Assembly: GCA_963705835.1 (NCBI GenBank)
Contig: CAVPLC010000046.1
Span: 1 to 64,000 of the forward strand
Source of the DNA: Palsa-504 sp963705835
GTDB taxonomy: Bacteria > Actinomycetota > Actinomycetes > Streptosporangiales > Streptosporangiaceae
Direction: 5' to 3'
Length of the DNA stretch: 64,000 nt
Position 1 is the first letter of the stretch, and each line of letters opens with the position of its first letter. The translations under genes and the position numbers were made by a program. Positions 38,630 to 48,010 of the stretch are shown here, one piece after another. Below the pieces are notes generated by a model, which saw only the letters and a program-made list of their open reading frames with translations, searched no databases and was not told the origin of the DNA.

Positions 38630-39958
38630 CTACGAGTCAAGCAGCCCGAGCGGGCTCGGCGCGGTAAATTCGACCCGGAGCACCTTCTGGCCGCTCGGGA
38701 GTACCACGGTCTCGGTGCTCGCGGGACGGAGCTGCGCGCTTTCCGTGCCGAGCTCAACAATCATTGAGCGCACGTATGCGGAGCCGCCCGGGCGGGCAGC
38801 TTGATCATTCTCTGCCAGATCCGCATAACGGAACGGGATGTATGGGTCCTCGCCCGGGGCGACGTTCCCGAAGTCCAAGATGTCGATGGGCTGATCTGCG
38901 GCCAAGTCTGCGATCGTCAGCAGGAGCCGCGAGTCGACCTGGCCGGCCGTCAGCTGATTCCTGGCCGTAGCGGAGACCGCAACGTCCGGCACCTCGAGCA
39001 ACGCGGCTGCGGATGTCTTGCGGGCCATCAGGTCCGTGCTGGCTGCCGCCTGGTACGCGGCGGCTCCTTGGGGCGCCATCACGCGGACGGTGATCTCCGC
39101 GTTCCCGGAGCCGAAGCTCGCGAGCACCGCCGGCGACCACGCGGCGCTGAGGCTGAAGCCGAATAGGGAACGAACGACTGCCGTCACGACCACTACGGCA
39201 GACGTCACGGGATAAGGCGCCGTCGGCCCGAGTACGAGCAGATTGCGAGAAGGAAACCCGTCCGCTGCGAGGGCGGTGCACATCTGCTGGTCACAAGACA
39301 CGATGGCGCTATGGCTGACCTGCCGGGCGATCCAGCTTGCCGCCTGATCGCGCGATTCCAGCTCCAGACGCTGCAGGGCGGCTTCAGACTCGCGGCTACT
39401 GACCGACGAGGTCACGATGTACCCAACCACCGCGACTCCCAGCAACGCGGCGGCGATGACCGCCGAGACGGCCAGGCGAACCGTGACAAAGCGCCTGCGA
39501 CCCGACCGCTTCCACAGGCTCCCCTGCGGTCGTGCCGACCGGGCCTGCACCGCGATGGCTGGCTTGTGGTCGGGTGGCACGCCGACGGCAGGCTGGGGCT
39601 TGGCGACCGGCTCGGGCTTGACGACCGGCTCGGGCTTGGCGGACTTGACGGAACGCTCGAGCTCAGGCTCGGCGGAACGCGCGGGCTTGATGGCGCGCTT
39701 CCGTTGGCCGTTGACCCCGTTGTCAGGTGGACTCAGTACCCTGCTGGCCGCGGGCCCCGATGCGGTCTCGCGCGGCGGCGGCACCGTCGTGTGCTCCTCG
39801 CCTTGTATTACCGCCCCCGCACGCTCGGCGTTCACCGCCGTCTGCATGCGCTGCCGCAATTCCTCCGATACCACACGTGGCGCTGACGAAGCGGGCCCGG
39901 CGCGGGCCACACCCCGCACACGCAGAGGCAGCTCCTGGCTGCGGTCCTCGTCTCCCAT
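38630..39958 (-). CDS. Membrane-anchored protein with long disordered N-terminus (paralogue 2)
   Basis: 442 residues; same architecture as the 29196-30497 product. Disordered, charged N-tail (1-158) with SEELRQRMQTAVNAER (31-46) and a PEPVVKPEPVAKP stretch; one membrane helix (about 160-184); secreted domain with the Cys pair (Cys222, Cys227, VSCDQQMC) and the shared landmarks FGSGNAEITVRVM, AGQVDSRLLLTIA, LDFGNVAPG and FTAPSPLGLL. The ATG at 39958 follows GGGGGTGA. It is divergent from the first polysaccharide module, which suggests a role with it, perhaps as a sensor or assembly factor. No family recognised. Confidence 0.75.
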   Translation of the reverse strand: MGDEDRSQELPLRVRGVARAGPASSAPRVVSEELRQRMQTAVNAERAGAVIQGEEHTTVPPPRETASGPAASRVLSPPDNGVNGQRKRAIKPARSAEPELERSVKSAKPEPVVKPEPVAKPQPAVGVPPDHKPAIAVQARSARPQGSLWKRSGRRRFVTVRLAVSAVIAAALLGVAVVGYIVTSSVSSRESEAALQRLELESRDQAASWIARQVSHSAIVSCDQQMCTALAADGFPSRNLLVLGPTAPYPVTSAVVVVTAVVRSLFGFSLSAAWSPAVLASFGSGNAEITVRVMAPQGAAAYQAAASTDLMARKTSAAALLEVPDVAVSATARNQLTAGQVDSRLLLTIADLAADQPIDILDFGNVAPGEDPYIPFRYADLAENDQAARPGGSAYVRSMIVELGTESAQLRPASTETVVLPSGQKVLRVEFTAPSPLGLLDS

Positions 39959-40047
39959 GTCGTCACCCCCTGAACGATGCGCATGCGAGACGATGCGAAC
40001 CGCACCCTACAGCGCAGCACAGCTTCGACAACTATTTCAAGCGGGAA

Positions 40048-40074
40048 TACGAATTGTGATCGTAAGTATGCAGA
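40048..40074 (-). promoter_or_regulatory. Shared leader motif of the two membrane-anchored paralogues
   Basis: TACGAATTGT, nine bases, TATGCAGA, identical in blocks and spacing to 30590-30616. It lies 90-116 bases before the start at 39958. Candidate operator or promoter. Confidence 0.5.
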
Positions 40075-40170
40075 TTTCGCCCGAGGACCCGGCGGCCGCG
40101 CGGATACCACGTCCATACGGCACGGCGAGGGAGTATGTCCAATTTTCACTGAAACCCCCTCCTTCGACGC

Positions 40171-40181
40171 AACGTGACGTT
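40171..40181. promoter_or_regulatory. ACGT-type palindrome before polysaccharide module 1
   Basis: AACGT G ACGTT, an 11-base perfect palindrome, 135 bases before the module 1 start and between divergent genes. Related ACGT-N-ACGT sites stand before module 2 (44721) and the third GH26 gene (49315). Candidate operator. Confidence 0.4.
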
Positions 40182-40315
40182 ACCGTCTGGTTTGCGGTGT
40201 GCCTATCCCCGCGGGAACGTCGCGTTAAGTCGCATCGCCACCACAGCATGCGAGGAACCTGGGGGGTTCATGAAGGCGCCCCTAGTACATCTCTGATTAC
40301 AGGCAGGTGCCACCT

Positions 40316-41959
40316 ATGGACCACGGCCCCGTGACTCAGCAGCCAGTAGAGCGCCCCACCTCAGCCACGGCAACAGCGGAAGGGGCGGGTGCCTCGCACC
40401 GGGCACCATGGACGGCAACGCCACGGACGGCAAGGCTGCGTATCCCCACCGGCTGGCCGCTACTGACCGTGCTTGCCGTCCAGACGGTTCTTTCGCTCCG
40501 GCTCGTCGGGGCCGACACGGCGTTCGAGGACGAGGCCACGTACTTGTGGGCCGGGCACCTGGAATGGGCGCACGTGCTGCACGGCACTCCGCTGCCGCAG
40601 TTCCCGTCCTACTTCTCCGGGGCACCGGTCATTTACCCGCCGATCGGTGCGCTGGCCGACAGCGTCGGCGGCCTGACCGCGGCCCGGATCCTGTCCCTGG
40701 CCTTCATGCTGGGGGCAACCGTCGCGCTATGGGCCACCGCTGGGCGGCTGTTCGGGCGCCGGACCGCTTTCTTCGCCGCCGCGCTGTTCGCCGTCAGCGG
40801 CCCGACGCTACATCTGGGAGCGTTCGCCACCTACGACGCCATGTCGGTGTTCCTGGTCACGCTCGCAGCCTGGCTCGTTGTTCGCCCAGGCGAGCAGCGG
40901 GACGCAACCGTCTGGATGATCGCGGCTGGAGTCGCGCTGGCGCTGGCCGACGCCACTGCGTATACGTATGCCTTGTTCGACCTCGTCGTGCTGCTGCTCG
41001 CCCTGGTTACTGCGTTCCCGAAGCCGGGCGGCAGGTTCGCTGCCATGCGCCCACTGACTATCCTGGCCGTCGGGGGTGTGCTCGTCCTGGCGGCACTGCT
41101 GCTGGGCGGAAGCCGTTACTACCACGGGATCGAGCGGACAACGATATTCCGGACCGCCGGTTCGGACTCCCCGTTCACGGTCCTGGCCCAATCCTGGTCG
41201 TGGACCGGCGTCATCGTCATTACGGCCGTCTGCGGCGCCGTCTACGGCTGGGTCAGCCGGCCAGGACGCGCGCAGACCTGGCTGCTGACACTCCTGGCCG
41301 GTGCCGCCTTGCTCCTGCCGGCCGAGCAAGCGAGCCTGCGCACCACGGCCTCGCTGAACAAGCACGTGGATCTGGGCATCTGGTTCGCCGCCATCGCCGC
41401 GGGCTACGCGGTCGACAAGCTCATCGCGGCGGCACCCGCGGGGAACATGCGCGCCGTCACCCGGGGCGCCTGCGTGATCGCGCTTTGCTTCCCCGTCGTG
41501 CTCGGGGCAAGCCAGTCGCGGGCGTTCTCGACCAGCTGGCCTAACTCGACCGCTTTCACCGTGATACTCAGCCCGCTGGTGGATCACAGTACCGGGCGCC
41601 TGCTGGTCGAGGACCCGTCTCTCGCCGAGTACTACCTGCCTGCCGGGAGTCACTGGATGCGATGGTCCAGCACGCGGAACATCGTCCTGCCAACGGGGGC
41701 TCCCACCGGCGGCCCGAGCGATGCGGCAGGGATCGTCGGGGCCGGCAACGCGGGCACCTTCGCCATGTACATCCAGGAGGGCTATTTCTCTCTCGTCGCG
41801 CTGAACTTCGCCGACACGACGTCTCTGGACCAGAAGATCGCCGCCGACCTCAATCGCAACCCTCACTACCACAAAATCCAGGTTGTACCCTACGGCCCTG
41901 GCCCGGCCGGCCCGGCAGTGGGTGAATACGTGATCTGGCAATATGAGACGCAGCCGTGA
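40316..41959 (+). CDS. GT-C-type polytopic glycosyltransferase (GT39/ArnT-like), module 1
   Basis: 547 residues. After a 45-residue cytoplasmic tail come about ten membrane helices (from WPLLTVLAVQTVLSLRLV). The first outer loop has the GT-C acidic motif AFEDEATYLWAGHLEW (Asp72-Glu73), used by enzymes that take polyprenyl-phosphate sugars. A soluble C-terminal part follows (LAEYYLPAGSHWMRW onward). The ATG at 40316 follows GGCAGGTG. Its stop overlaps the GT2 start by four bases (GTGA). Same family as 44842-46443. By inference it modifies or extends the polysaccharide made by the next gene. Confidence 0.78.
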   Translation: MDHGPVTQQPVERPTSATATAEGAGASHRAPWTATPRTARLRIPTGWPLLTVLAVQTVLSLRLVGADTAFEDEATYLWAGHLEWAHVLHGTPLPQFPSYFSGAPVIYPPIGALADSVGGLTAARILSLAFMLGATVALWATAGRLFGRRTAFFAAALFAVSGPTLHLGAFATYDAMSVFLVTLAAWLVVRPGEQRDATVWMIAAGVALALADATAYTYALFDLVVLLLALVTAFPKPGGRFAAMRPLTILAVGGVLVLAALLLGGSRYYHGIERTTIFRTAGSDSPFTVLAQSWSWTGVIVITAVCGAVYGWVSRPGRAQTWLLTLLAGAALLLPAEQASLRTTASLNKHVDLGIWFAAIAAGYAVDKLIAAAPAGNMRAVTRGACVIALCFPVVLGASQSRAFSTSWPNSTAFTVILSPLVDHSTGRLLVEDPSLAEYYLPAGSHWMRWSSTRNIVLPTGAPTGGPSDAAGIVGAGNAGTFAMYIQEGYFSLVALNFADTTSLDQKIAADLNRNPHYHKIQVVPYGPGPAGPAVGEYVIWQYETQP

Positions 41960-43536
41960 GCGCACAGCGTGCGGCCTTTGCTGGAACCACCGCGAGACCG
42001 GTCACCGTCGCAGAAAGACGGCACCGGCAGCGTTGCCTGGTGCCCCCGCAGCCCCCGGATGACGACGAGAAATACTGCTACGTCCAGCGGAACCTGGTCT
42101 ACCTGACCACCATCCTCGTCATTGGTTCCGGCTGCCTCATCGTCAGCCAGGTCACGTTCGAGGCCCACAACCCTGCGCTGTGGCCGTTTATGCTCTTCAC
42201 CGCCACTTATGTCATCTACCAGGCGATCAGCCTGCCGGTGAACTTTACCGGCCCTGCGTTCGACCTGGCCGCTCACGAGGCGCGCATCCGGGCGTGGCGC
42301 CCGCTCTCGTACCCCAGCGTGGACATCCACCTGCCGATCTGCGGCGAGCCGGTCGAGGTGCTCCACAACACGTGGAAGGCCGTGGCCGACCTGGTCGCGG
42401 GCTACGACGGGGTCGCACGGCCTTACGTCCTCGACGACGGGCCGTCCGACGATGCCCGTTCGCTGGCCGAGTCCCTCGGCTTCGGCTACATCCGCCGTCC
42501 CGATCTGCGCGCCTACAAGAAGAGCGGCAACCTGCGGTACGCCTTCGCGCGGACCAGCGGCGAATACGTGGTCATCCTGGACGCCGACTTCGCGCCGCGT
42601 CCCGACTTCCTCGCTGAGACGCTCCCGTACCTGGATGACCCGGCGATCGCGATCGTCCAGACGCCCCAGTTCTTCCGCGTAAGCCCCAGGCAGACGTGGA
42701 TCGAGAACTCAGCGGGCGCGATCCAGGAGGTGTTCTACAGGTCGATCCAGGTGGCCCGTGACCGGTTCGGCGCGGCGATCTGCGTCGGGACCTCGGCGGT
42801 CTACCGGCGGGCCGCGCTGGAGCCGCAGGGCGGCCCGACGCTGATCCCTTACGCCGAGGACGTGCATACCGGGCTCGACGTGCGCCGGGCCGGCTGGAAG
42901 ATGGTCTACCTGCCGGTCGTGCTGTCGACCGGGATCTGCCCCGACAACCTTGACGCCTTCGTGCGCCAGCAGTACCGGTGGTGCACCGGGAACGCCGGCG
43001 TCGTGTTCTCGCGCCGGATGTGGTCGGTGCCGATGTCAATCCCCGCCCGGCTCACGTATATCTCCGGGTTCTTCTACTACGCCTACACCGCCCTGCTGAC
43101 CTTCTTCGGACCCATCATCCCCGTCGTGATGCTCGCCTTCCTCCCCGGCCAGGTCCGGCTGCGGAATTTCGTCATCTTGTTCCCGGCTATGCTCACCGGG
43201 TTCGTCCTGTACCCGCTGTGGCACCGGAACGGCTATGGGCCTTCGGTCTGGTCCCTAGGGGTGGCCCGAGGCTGGGCGCACGTCTTCGCGATCTGGGACG
43301 GTGCACGGGGAAAGACGATGGGCTGGCATCCATCCCGGACACCGGGCAGTTCGCTGCGGCGGTTCCGGCTCGGGGTCGCCTGGTGGAGCGGCGGCATGGC
43401 CCTGCTGTGGCTGGCGCTGGCCATCTGGCGGACGGCGACGCCTGACTCCCTGCGGTTCGCGGTCCTGTTGTTCTTCGGTTTGCTCAACCTTGCCGTCGTC
43501 AGCCGCGTTATCTTCCCCGGAGGGAGGGCAACGTGA
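41956..43536 (+). CDS. BcsA-like GT2 processive glycosyltransferase, module 1
   Basis: 526 residues with membrane helices before and after a GT2 domain. Catalytic signature: LDDG (Asp160-161), ILDADFAP (DAD 209-211), AEDVHTG (301-302) and QQYRW (338-342), i.e. the D,D,D,QxxRW set of cellulose/hyaluronan-type synthases. GEPVEVLHNT is typical of the BcsA N-side. No PilZ domain is present, so c-di-GMP control of the bacterial cellulose type is not indicated. Product identity cannot be read from sequence. Start GTG 41956 and stop both overlap neighbours by four bases. Confidence 0.88.
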   Translation: MSAQRAAFAGTTARPVTVAERRHRQRCLVPPQPPDDDEKYCYVQRNLVYLTTILVIGSGCLIVSQVTFEAHNPALWPFMLFTATYVIYQAISLPVNFTGPAFDLAAHEARIRAWRPLSYPSVDIHLPICGEPVEVLHNTWKAVADLVAGYDGVARPYVLDDGPSDDARSLAESLGFGYIRRPDLRAYKKSGNLRYAFARTSGEYVVILDADFAPRPDFLAETLPYLDDPAIAIVQTPQFFRVSPRQTWIENSAGAIQEVFYRSIQVARDRFGAAICVGTSAVYRRAALEPQGGPTLIPYAEDVHTGLDVRRAGWKMVYLPVVLSTGICPDNLDAFVRQQYRWCTGNAGVVFSRRMWSVPMSIPARLTYISGFFYYAYTALLTFFGPIIPVVMLAFLPGQVRLRNFVILFPAMLTGFVLYPLWHRNGYGPSVWSLGVARGWAHVFAIWDGARGKTMGWHPSRTPGSSLRRFRLGVAWWSGGMALLWLALAIWRTATPDSLRFAVLLFFGLLNLAVVSRVIFPGGRAT

Positions 43537-44492
43537 GGTCGCGCCTGATCTTGATCCTGGCCATCGCGATTGCGGTGGCAGCGGTCGCCGACGCGGGCGT
43601 CCGCCTCATAGGATCATCCCCATCATCCCGCCCGCCGGTGGCCCACGCCTCCCTGCCAGCCGAGCCGGCTGCCTACCTGGGCGTCTTTGAGCCAGGGGCG
43701 CCGCCCGGCTATGACACGATCGCGGGCTTCGCGAAGGCGGCCGAGAGGAAGCCGGACCTCCTCGGGTATTACACCGGCTGGCTGCAGCCGTTCGACACCT
43801 CATTCGCGCAGATGCTCCGCACGCACGGCATCACCCCATACGTGCAGATTGATCCGACGGACGCCTCGATCACAGCGATCGCCGCCGGTACCTACGACGA
43901 CTATCTGCGTTCGTATGCCGACAGCGTCGGCGACTTCGGCCATGCCGTGGTCATCGGCTTCGGGCACGAGATGAACGCCCCTTGGTACTCGTGGGGCTAC
44001 GGACACGTGCCGCCGTCGACGTTCGTCGCGGCCTGGCGGCACATCGTGACGCTGTTCCGCGCCGAGGGCGCCGACAACGTCACCTGGCTGTGGACGCTGC
44101 AATCGGACGAGAAGGGCACTGGGTCGGTCACCTCTTGGTGGCCCGGCGCGCAATACGTCACCTGGGTTGGCATCGACGGCTACTACTACGGTCCCTCCGA
44201 CACCTTCGCCAGCGTGTTCGGCACAACCATCGACCAGGTCCGGGCGTTCACCAACAAGCCAGTGCTGCTGTCGGAGACGGCCGTCGGACCCGAGGCCGGC
44301 CAGTTCGCCAAGATCCAGGACCTGTTTCACGGGATGGCCGCGTACAAGACGCTCGGGCTCGTGTGGTTCGACAAGGACCAGCACAGCAGTATCGAGCACC
44401 AGGACTGGCGGATCGAAGACAACCCGGCGGCCAGGATCTCCTTCCGGCTGGGAGTGCTCAGAGAACTGGCGCCAAACCCTCCCGCTGGTTAG
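43533..44492 (+). CDS. Membrane-anchored GH26-like glycoside hydrolase, module 1
   Basis: 319 residues: an N-terminal anchor or signal (ILILAIAIAVAAVADAGV), then a (beta/alpha)8 barrel of the GH26 kind. Likely acid/base Glu146 in GFGHEMNAPWYSWG, likely nucleophile Glu248 in LLSETAVG; NVTWLWTLQS and WVGIDGYYYG are conserved barrel strands. GH26 enzymes cut beta-mannans and mixed beta-glucans; here it is coupled to a synthase, so trimming or releasing the new chain is the inferred job. GTG 43533 overlaps the GT2 stop by four bases. Confidence 0.82.
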   Translation: MRSRLILILAIAIAVAAVADAGVRLIGSSPSSRPPVAHASLPAEPAAYLGVFEPGAPPGYDTIAGFAKAAERKPDLLGYYTGWLQPFDTSFAQMLRTHGITPYVQIDPTDASITAIAAGTYDDYLRSYADSVGDFGHAVVIGFGHEMNAPWYSWGYGHVPPSTFVAAWRHIVTLFRAEGADNVTWLWTLQSDEKGTGSVTSWWPGAQYVTWVGIDGYYYGPSDTFASVFGTTIDQVRAFTNKPVLLSETAVGPEAGQFAKIQDLFHGMAAYKTLGLVWFDKDQHSSIEHQDWRIEDNPAARISFRLGVLRELAPNPPAG

Positions 44493-44841
44493 GCATGGAT
44501 TCCCTCATTAGGAGCCGCACCCAAATCGGACAGACCTCGCACACTGGTATATCCGCCGCACTGTGCTCACTGTATTCTCCCGCCTCGCACACCCATCGGC
44601 CGACACCGTTCCTCCTTTGCCGGCTCATCCGGAAAAATCGGCGAACGGCACTCCCACGAGGGAAGTGGACTGTACCTTTTCGTAGGCAGTGTTCCCGTTT
44701 TTGGAGGGTTTAGCTACCGTACGTCAAGTAAGTAGTGCATTGAGTGAGCTGGGGGGTATCTGACGTGACCCTGGTATCGCCGTCGGCAGCTGGAGCCCAA
44801 AGCTGATCGGCAGTCGGCGTCTAGCGAAAGATGCCAGGCCG
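44493..44841 (+). promoter_or_regulatory. Leader of polysaccharide module 2
   Basis: No gene. ACTGTACCTTTTCGTA (44669-44684) matches 14 of 16 bases of 49275-49290 before the third GH26 gene. ACGTCAAGTAAGT (44721-44733) resembles the ACGT-type palindromes elsewhere, and CTGGGGGGT (about 44750) recurs before module 1 (about 40259). Together these look like a family of related promoters. Confidence 0.45.
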
Positions 44842-46443
44842 TTGAAACTGGCCGGGCGTCTTATTGACGGTGCGCTGCCAGAAGCCGCGTCTGCTCCCGG
44901 TGCTGTCGGGCAGGTCTATCACGCTCAAGCGCCGGTCTCGCGCCGTGCCTGGCGACCGCTCGGCCAGCGCCGCTCGGCAGCGTGGTGGCCCTTGCTCGCG
45001 GTCCTCGCCGTCCAGGTCGTGCTGTCACTGCGGCTGATCTGGTCCAATACAGCATTTCAGGACGAAGCCCTCTATTTGCGGGCTGGTCACTTGGAGTGGG
45101 CCAGATGGCTGCACCAAGCGCCGATCCCGAACTTTCCCGCGTATTTCTCCGGGGCGCCCGTCATCTACCCGCCACTCGGCGCTCTCGCGGACAGTATTGG
45201 AGGCCTTACCGCCGCGCGCATTCTCTCCCTGTGCTTCATGCTCGGAGTCACGAGCCTGCTGTGGGCCACGACAGCCCGGCTATACGGGCAGCGGGCTGCG
45301 CTCTTGGCGGCGGCATTGTTCGCTACCCTGGCGGGCACGCAGTTCCTGGGCGCCTTCGCGACCTTCGATGCGATGGCGTTGTTCCTGCTGGCGCTGGCCG
45401 CATGGCTAGGTGTCCGGTCTGCCGACTGCCAGTTCCGGGCCCGGACGGCTCTGCTCATAACTACCGGGGTTACGCTGGCCGCAGCTGATGCCGTGAAGTA
45501 CGCGACTGCCTTGTTCACCCCGGTGGCGCTCGCTGTCGTGGCACTGGCGGTATGGCGGCAGCACGGAGGCAGCGCCTGGCTAGCGGCCCTGCTAGCGGTG
45601 CTGTGTTCCTGGCTCGTGCTGACCGTCACGGCCATCGTCGCCGGCGGCCGGGAATACTGGCTGGGCATCACCACCAGCACCCTGGCCCGCCCGCAGTCGG
45701 ATGTCCCTGCGACGACCGTTCTCAAGAGCGCGTACGTGTGGACGAGCCTGATTCTCGTCCTCGCCGTCGTCGGCGCGGTGCTGGCCAGCCACAGCGAAGC
45801 GCGCGGGAAACTACTGTCCGGTGTCCTGACCGCCGCCGCGTTGCTGGTCCCGGCCGAGCAAGCCAGGCTCCATACCACGGTCAGCCTTCAGAAGCACGTG
45901 GTGTTCGGCGCCTGGTTCGCCGCGATCGCGGCGGGGTACGCGATGGCGCGCTTCAGCAGGGTCGACCCGGGCCTCGGTTGGGCACCGGTCATGGCAATCC
46001 CCATAGCCGCGTCCACGCTGTTCGGATCGATGGGACAGGCAGCCTCCCTGTATAAGGTCTGGCCAAACGCTGCTGGTGCCATTAGCGTTCTCCGCTCGGC
46101 GATCCATTCTCACCCGGGCTACTACCTGGCCGAAGACTACGATGTCGAGGCCTATTACCTGCGCGCTGAAGTTCGCTGGCAGCGATGGTCGGATACCTAC
46201 TACTTCAGTTACCCGGGGGCACTTCCAGGACCATCCTCTTACGCGGCAGCGATCAACAGCCATTACTTCTCGTTCGTGATCCTCGACTTCGGGGACACTG
46301 CGATTGCCGACACCCAGATCACTGCTGATATGCGCCGTGCGGGAGGCTACTACGTCCTGGCGCACGCTGGCCGGTTCACCGTCTGGGCGTCACGGGTCCC
46401 GACGCCGGTCCGGCCAGCCGGGAGGCACCTTGGCCGTTACTAA
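44842..46443 (+). CDS. GT-C-type polytopic glycosyltransferase (GT39/ArnT-like), module 2
   Basis: 533 residues, clearly paralogous to the module 1 gene: WWPLLAVLAVQVVLSLRLI, AFQDEALYLRAGHLEWA (acidic motif), NFPAYFSGAPVIYPPLGALA and GGLTAARILSL are nearly the same in both. About ten membrane helices and a soluble C-terminal part (YYLAEDYDVEAYYLRAEVRW). The start is uncertain: TTG 44842 has no strong ribosome binding site. Its 3' end overlaps the next gene by 14 bases. Confidence 0.76.
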   Translation: MKLAGRLIDGALPEAASAPGAVGQVYHAQAPVSRRAWRPLGQRRSAAWWPLLAVLAVQVVLSLRLIWSNTAFQDEALYLRAGHLEWARWLHQAPIPNFPAYFSGAPVIYPPLGALADSIGGLTAARILSLCFMLGVTSLLWATTARLYGQRAALLAAALFATLAGTQFLGAFATFDAMALFLLALAAWLGVRSADCQFRARTALLITTGVTLAAADAVKYATALFTPVALAVVALAVWRQHGGSAWLAALLAVLCSWLVLTVTAIVAGGREYWLGITTSTLARPQSDVPATTVLKSAYVWTSLILVLAVVGAVLASHSEARGKLLSGVLTAAALLVPAEQARLHTTVSLQKHVVFGAWFAAIAAGYAMARFSRVDPGLGWAPVMAIPIAASTLFGSMGQAASLYKVWPNAAGAISVLRSAIHSHPGYYLAEDYDVEAYYLRAEVRWQRWSDTYYFSYPGALPGPSSYAAAINSHYFSFVILDFGDTAIADTQITADMRRAGGYYVLAHAGRFTVWASRVPTPVRPAGRHLGRY

Positions 46444-48010
46444 GCCTCCAGTCGCTGAGCGGCCGAAGGAGATTTACCTGCCACAGCCGCCTAATGACCA
46501 GGAAAAATACGGATACTTCGGCAAGCAGCGCCGCTGGGTGTTCGCCTGGCTGCTCATCGCGTCGGCCGGGGTCCTCTACGGGTACGTTCATGTGGCCGAG
46601 CGCGCCTGGCTTGTCGCCCCGGTTATGTGGCTGCTGCTCATGGTCATGGTGCCACCCGTCGTGGTCAATTTCTGGCTGCGAATCGGACGACCCAGACTGA
46701 CCCTGGCGGAGCACGAGGCCACCGTGGCCAACTACAGCGAACATGGCGAGACGGTGGATGTCTTCCTGCCCAGCTGCGGGGAGCCGCTGGCGGTCCTGAA
46801 CAACACTTTCCAGTACGTGAGCAACATGGACTGGAGCGGGCTCAAGACCGTCTACGTGCTCGATGATTCGGCCAGGGAGAAAGTGCGCGACCTTGCGGAT
46901 GCGTACAACTTCCGGTACATCGTGCGCCCGGACCCGGGTTACATGAAGAAAGCCGGCAACCTTGCCCACGCTCTCGGCGTCAGCGCCGGAGACTTCATCG
47001 CGGTCATTGACGCGGATTTCGCGGTGCGCCGGGAGTTCCTCTACGAAACCATGCCCTACTTCGCCGATTCCAAGGTCGGCATTGTCCAGACAGCCCAGTA
47101 CTTCGATGTCAGCAACCGATCGTTTTCCTACATCCAGCGGTATGCGGGGACGCTCCAGGAGATCTTCTTCCGGTTCATCCAGCCGGCCCGGGACCGCTAC
47201 AAGGCCGCGATCTGCGCGGGCACGAACCTGGTTTACCGCCGCTCGGCTGTCGTGGCCGCAGGCGGCTTCGCGCGGGTGCCGATCGGCGAGGACGTCCACT
47301 CCGGGGTGAAGCTGGCGTGGGCCGGCTACGAGACCCGCTACCTGCCGCTCTGCCTGGCCAGGGGGGTGGCGCCTACCGACTTCCCGTCCCTGGCCAATCA
47401 GCAAGCCCGCTGGTGCCGATCCTCGATGATGCTGATGGTCGATAAGCATTTCGTGGAGGCGCCGTACACCTGGCAGCAGCGGGCCGCCTTCTGGGCCGCA
47501 TTCCTTTACTACATGTCGTCGGCCGCATTGCTGCTCACCGGGCCATTCCCGACGCTGACGATGATCTGGTTCTATCCGGGGCACGTCTACCCGCATAACT
47601 ACCTGCCGATCTTGCCGGCGCTTGCAGCGACCTTCTTCGTGTTCCCGGTGCTGAGCCGGGGCTGGCGGCCGACGATTTACCGGGTATGCATGATCAATGC
47701 CTGCTGTCACATGTACTCCGTGTGGTACGCGATCCGGGGACGTTTCGCTGAGTGGGTCCCGACCGGCGCCTCGCCCGACCGTGGTCAGGTTCCCATGGTG
47801 GTAAACCGGATCCTCTGCAGCTGGATCGTGATTGTTCAGATGCTGCTCTGGTCTGGCCTGGCACTGCGGGTGCACCAGTACGGCTGGCATCCGTACTGGG
47901 TGATAGAGATCCTGGCTGGCGTGCAGCTCTACATGCTGGCGCCGCTGCTAACTCCCAGCAAGGGCATTTGGAATCATGCCCGCGCGGAAGCCGAGGAGGC
48001 AACAGCGTGA
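46430..48010 (+). CDS. BcsA-like GT2 processive glycosyltransferase, module 2
   Basis: 526 residues, same architecture as the module 1 GT2 but well diverged. Signature: LDDS (Asp145-146), IDADFAV (DAD 194-196), GEDVHSG (287-288), QQARW (324-328). It keeps PQPPNDQEKYGYF near the N-terminus (PQPPDDDEKYCYV in module 1). No PilZ domain. I chose TTG 46430, which follows GGGAGG, over starts further upstream inside the GT-C gene. Overlaps the GH26 start by four bases. Confidence 0.87.
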   Translation: MAVTKPPVAERPKEIYLPQPPNDQEKYGYFGKQRRWVFAWLLIASAGVLYGYVHVAERAWLVAPVMWLLLMVMVPPVVVNFWLRIGRPRLTLAEHEATVANYSEHGETVDVFLPSCGEPLAVLNNTFQYVSNMDWSGLKTVYVLDDSAREKVRDLADAYNFRYIVRPDPGYMKKAGNLAHALGVSAGDFIAVIDADFAVRREFLYETMPYFADSKVGIVQTAQYFDVSNRSFSYIQRYAGTLQEIFFRFIQPARDRYKAAICAGTNLVYRRSAVVAAGGFARVPIGEDVHSGVKLAWAGYETRYLPLCLARGVAPTDFPSLANQQARWCRSSMMLMVDKHFVEAPYTWQQRAAFWAAFLYYMSSAALLLTGPFPTLTMIWFYPGHVYPHNYLPILPALAATFFVFPVLSRGWRPTIYRVCMINACCHMYSVWYAIRGRFAEWVPTGASPDRGQVPMVVNRILCSWIVIVQMLLWSGLALRVHQYGWHPYWVIEILAGVQLYMLAPLLTPSKGIWNHARAEAEEATA

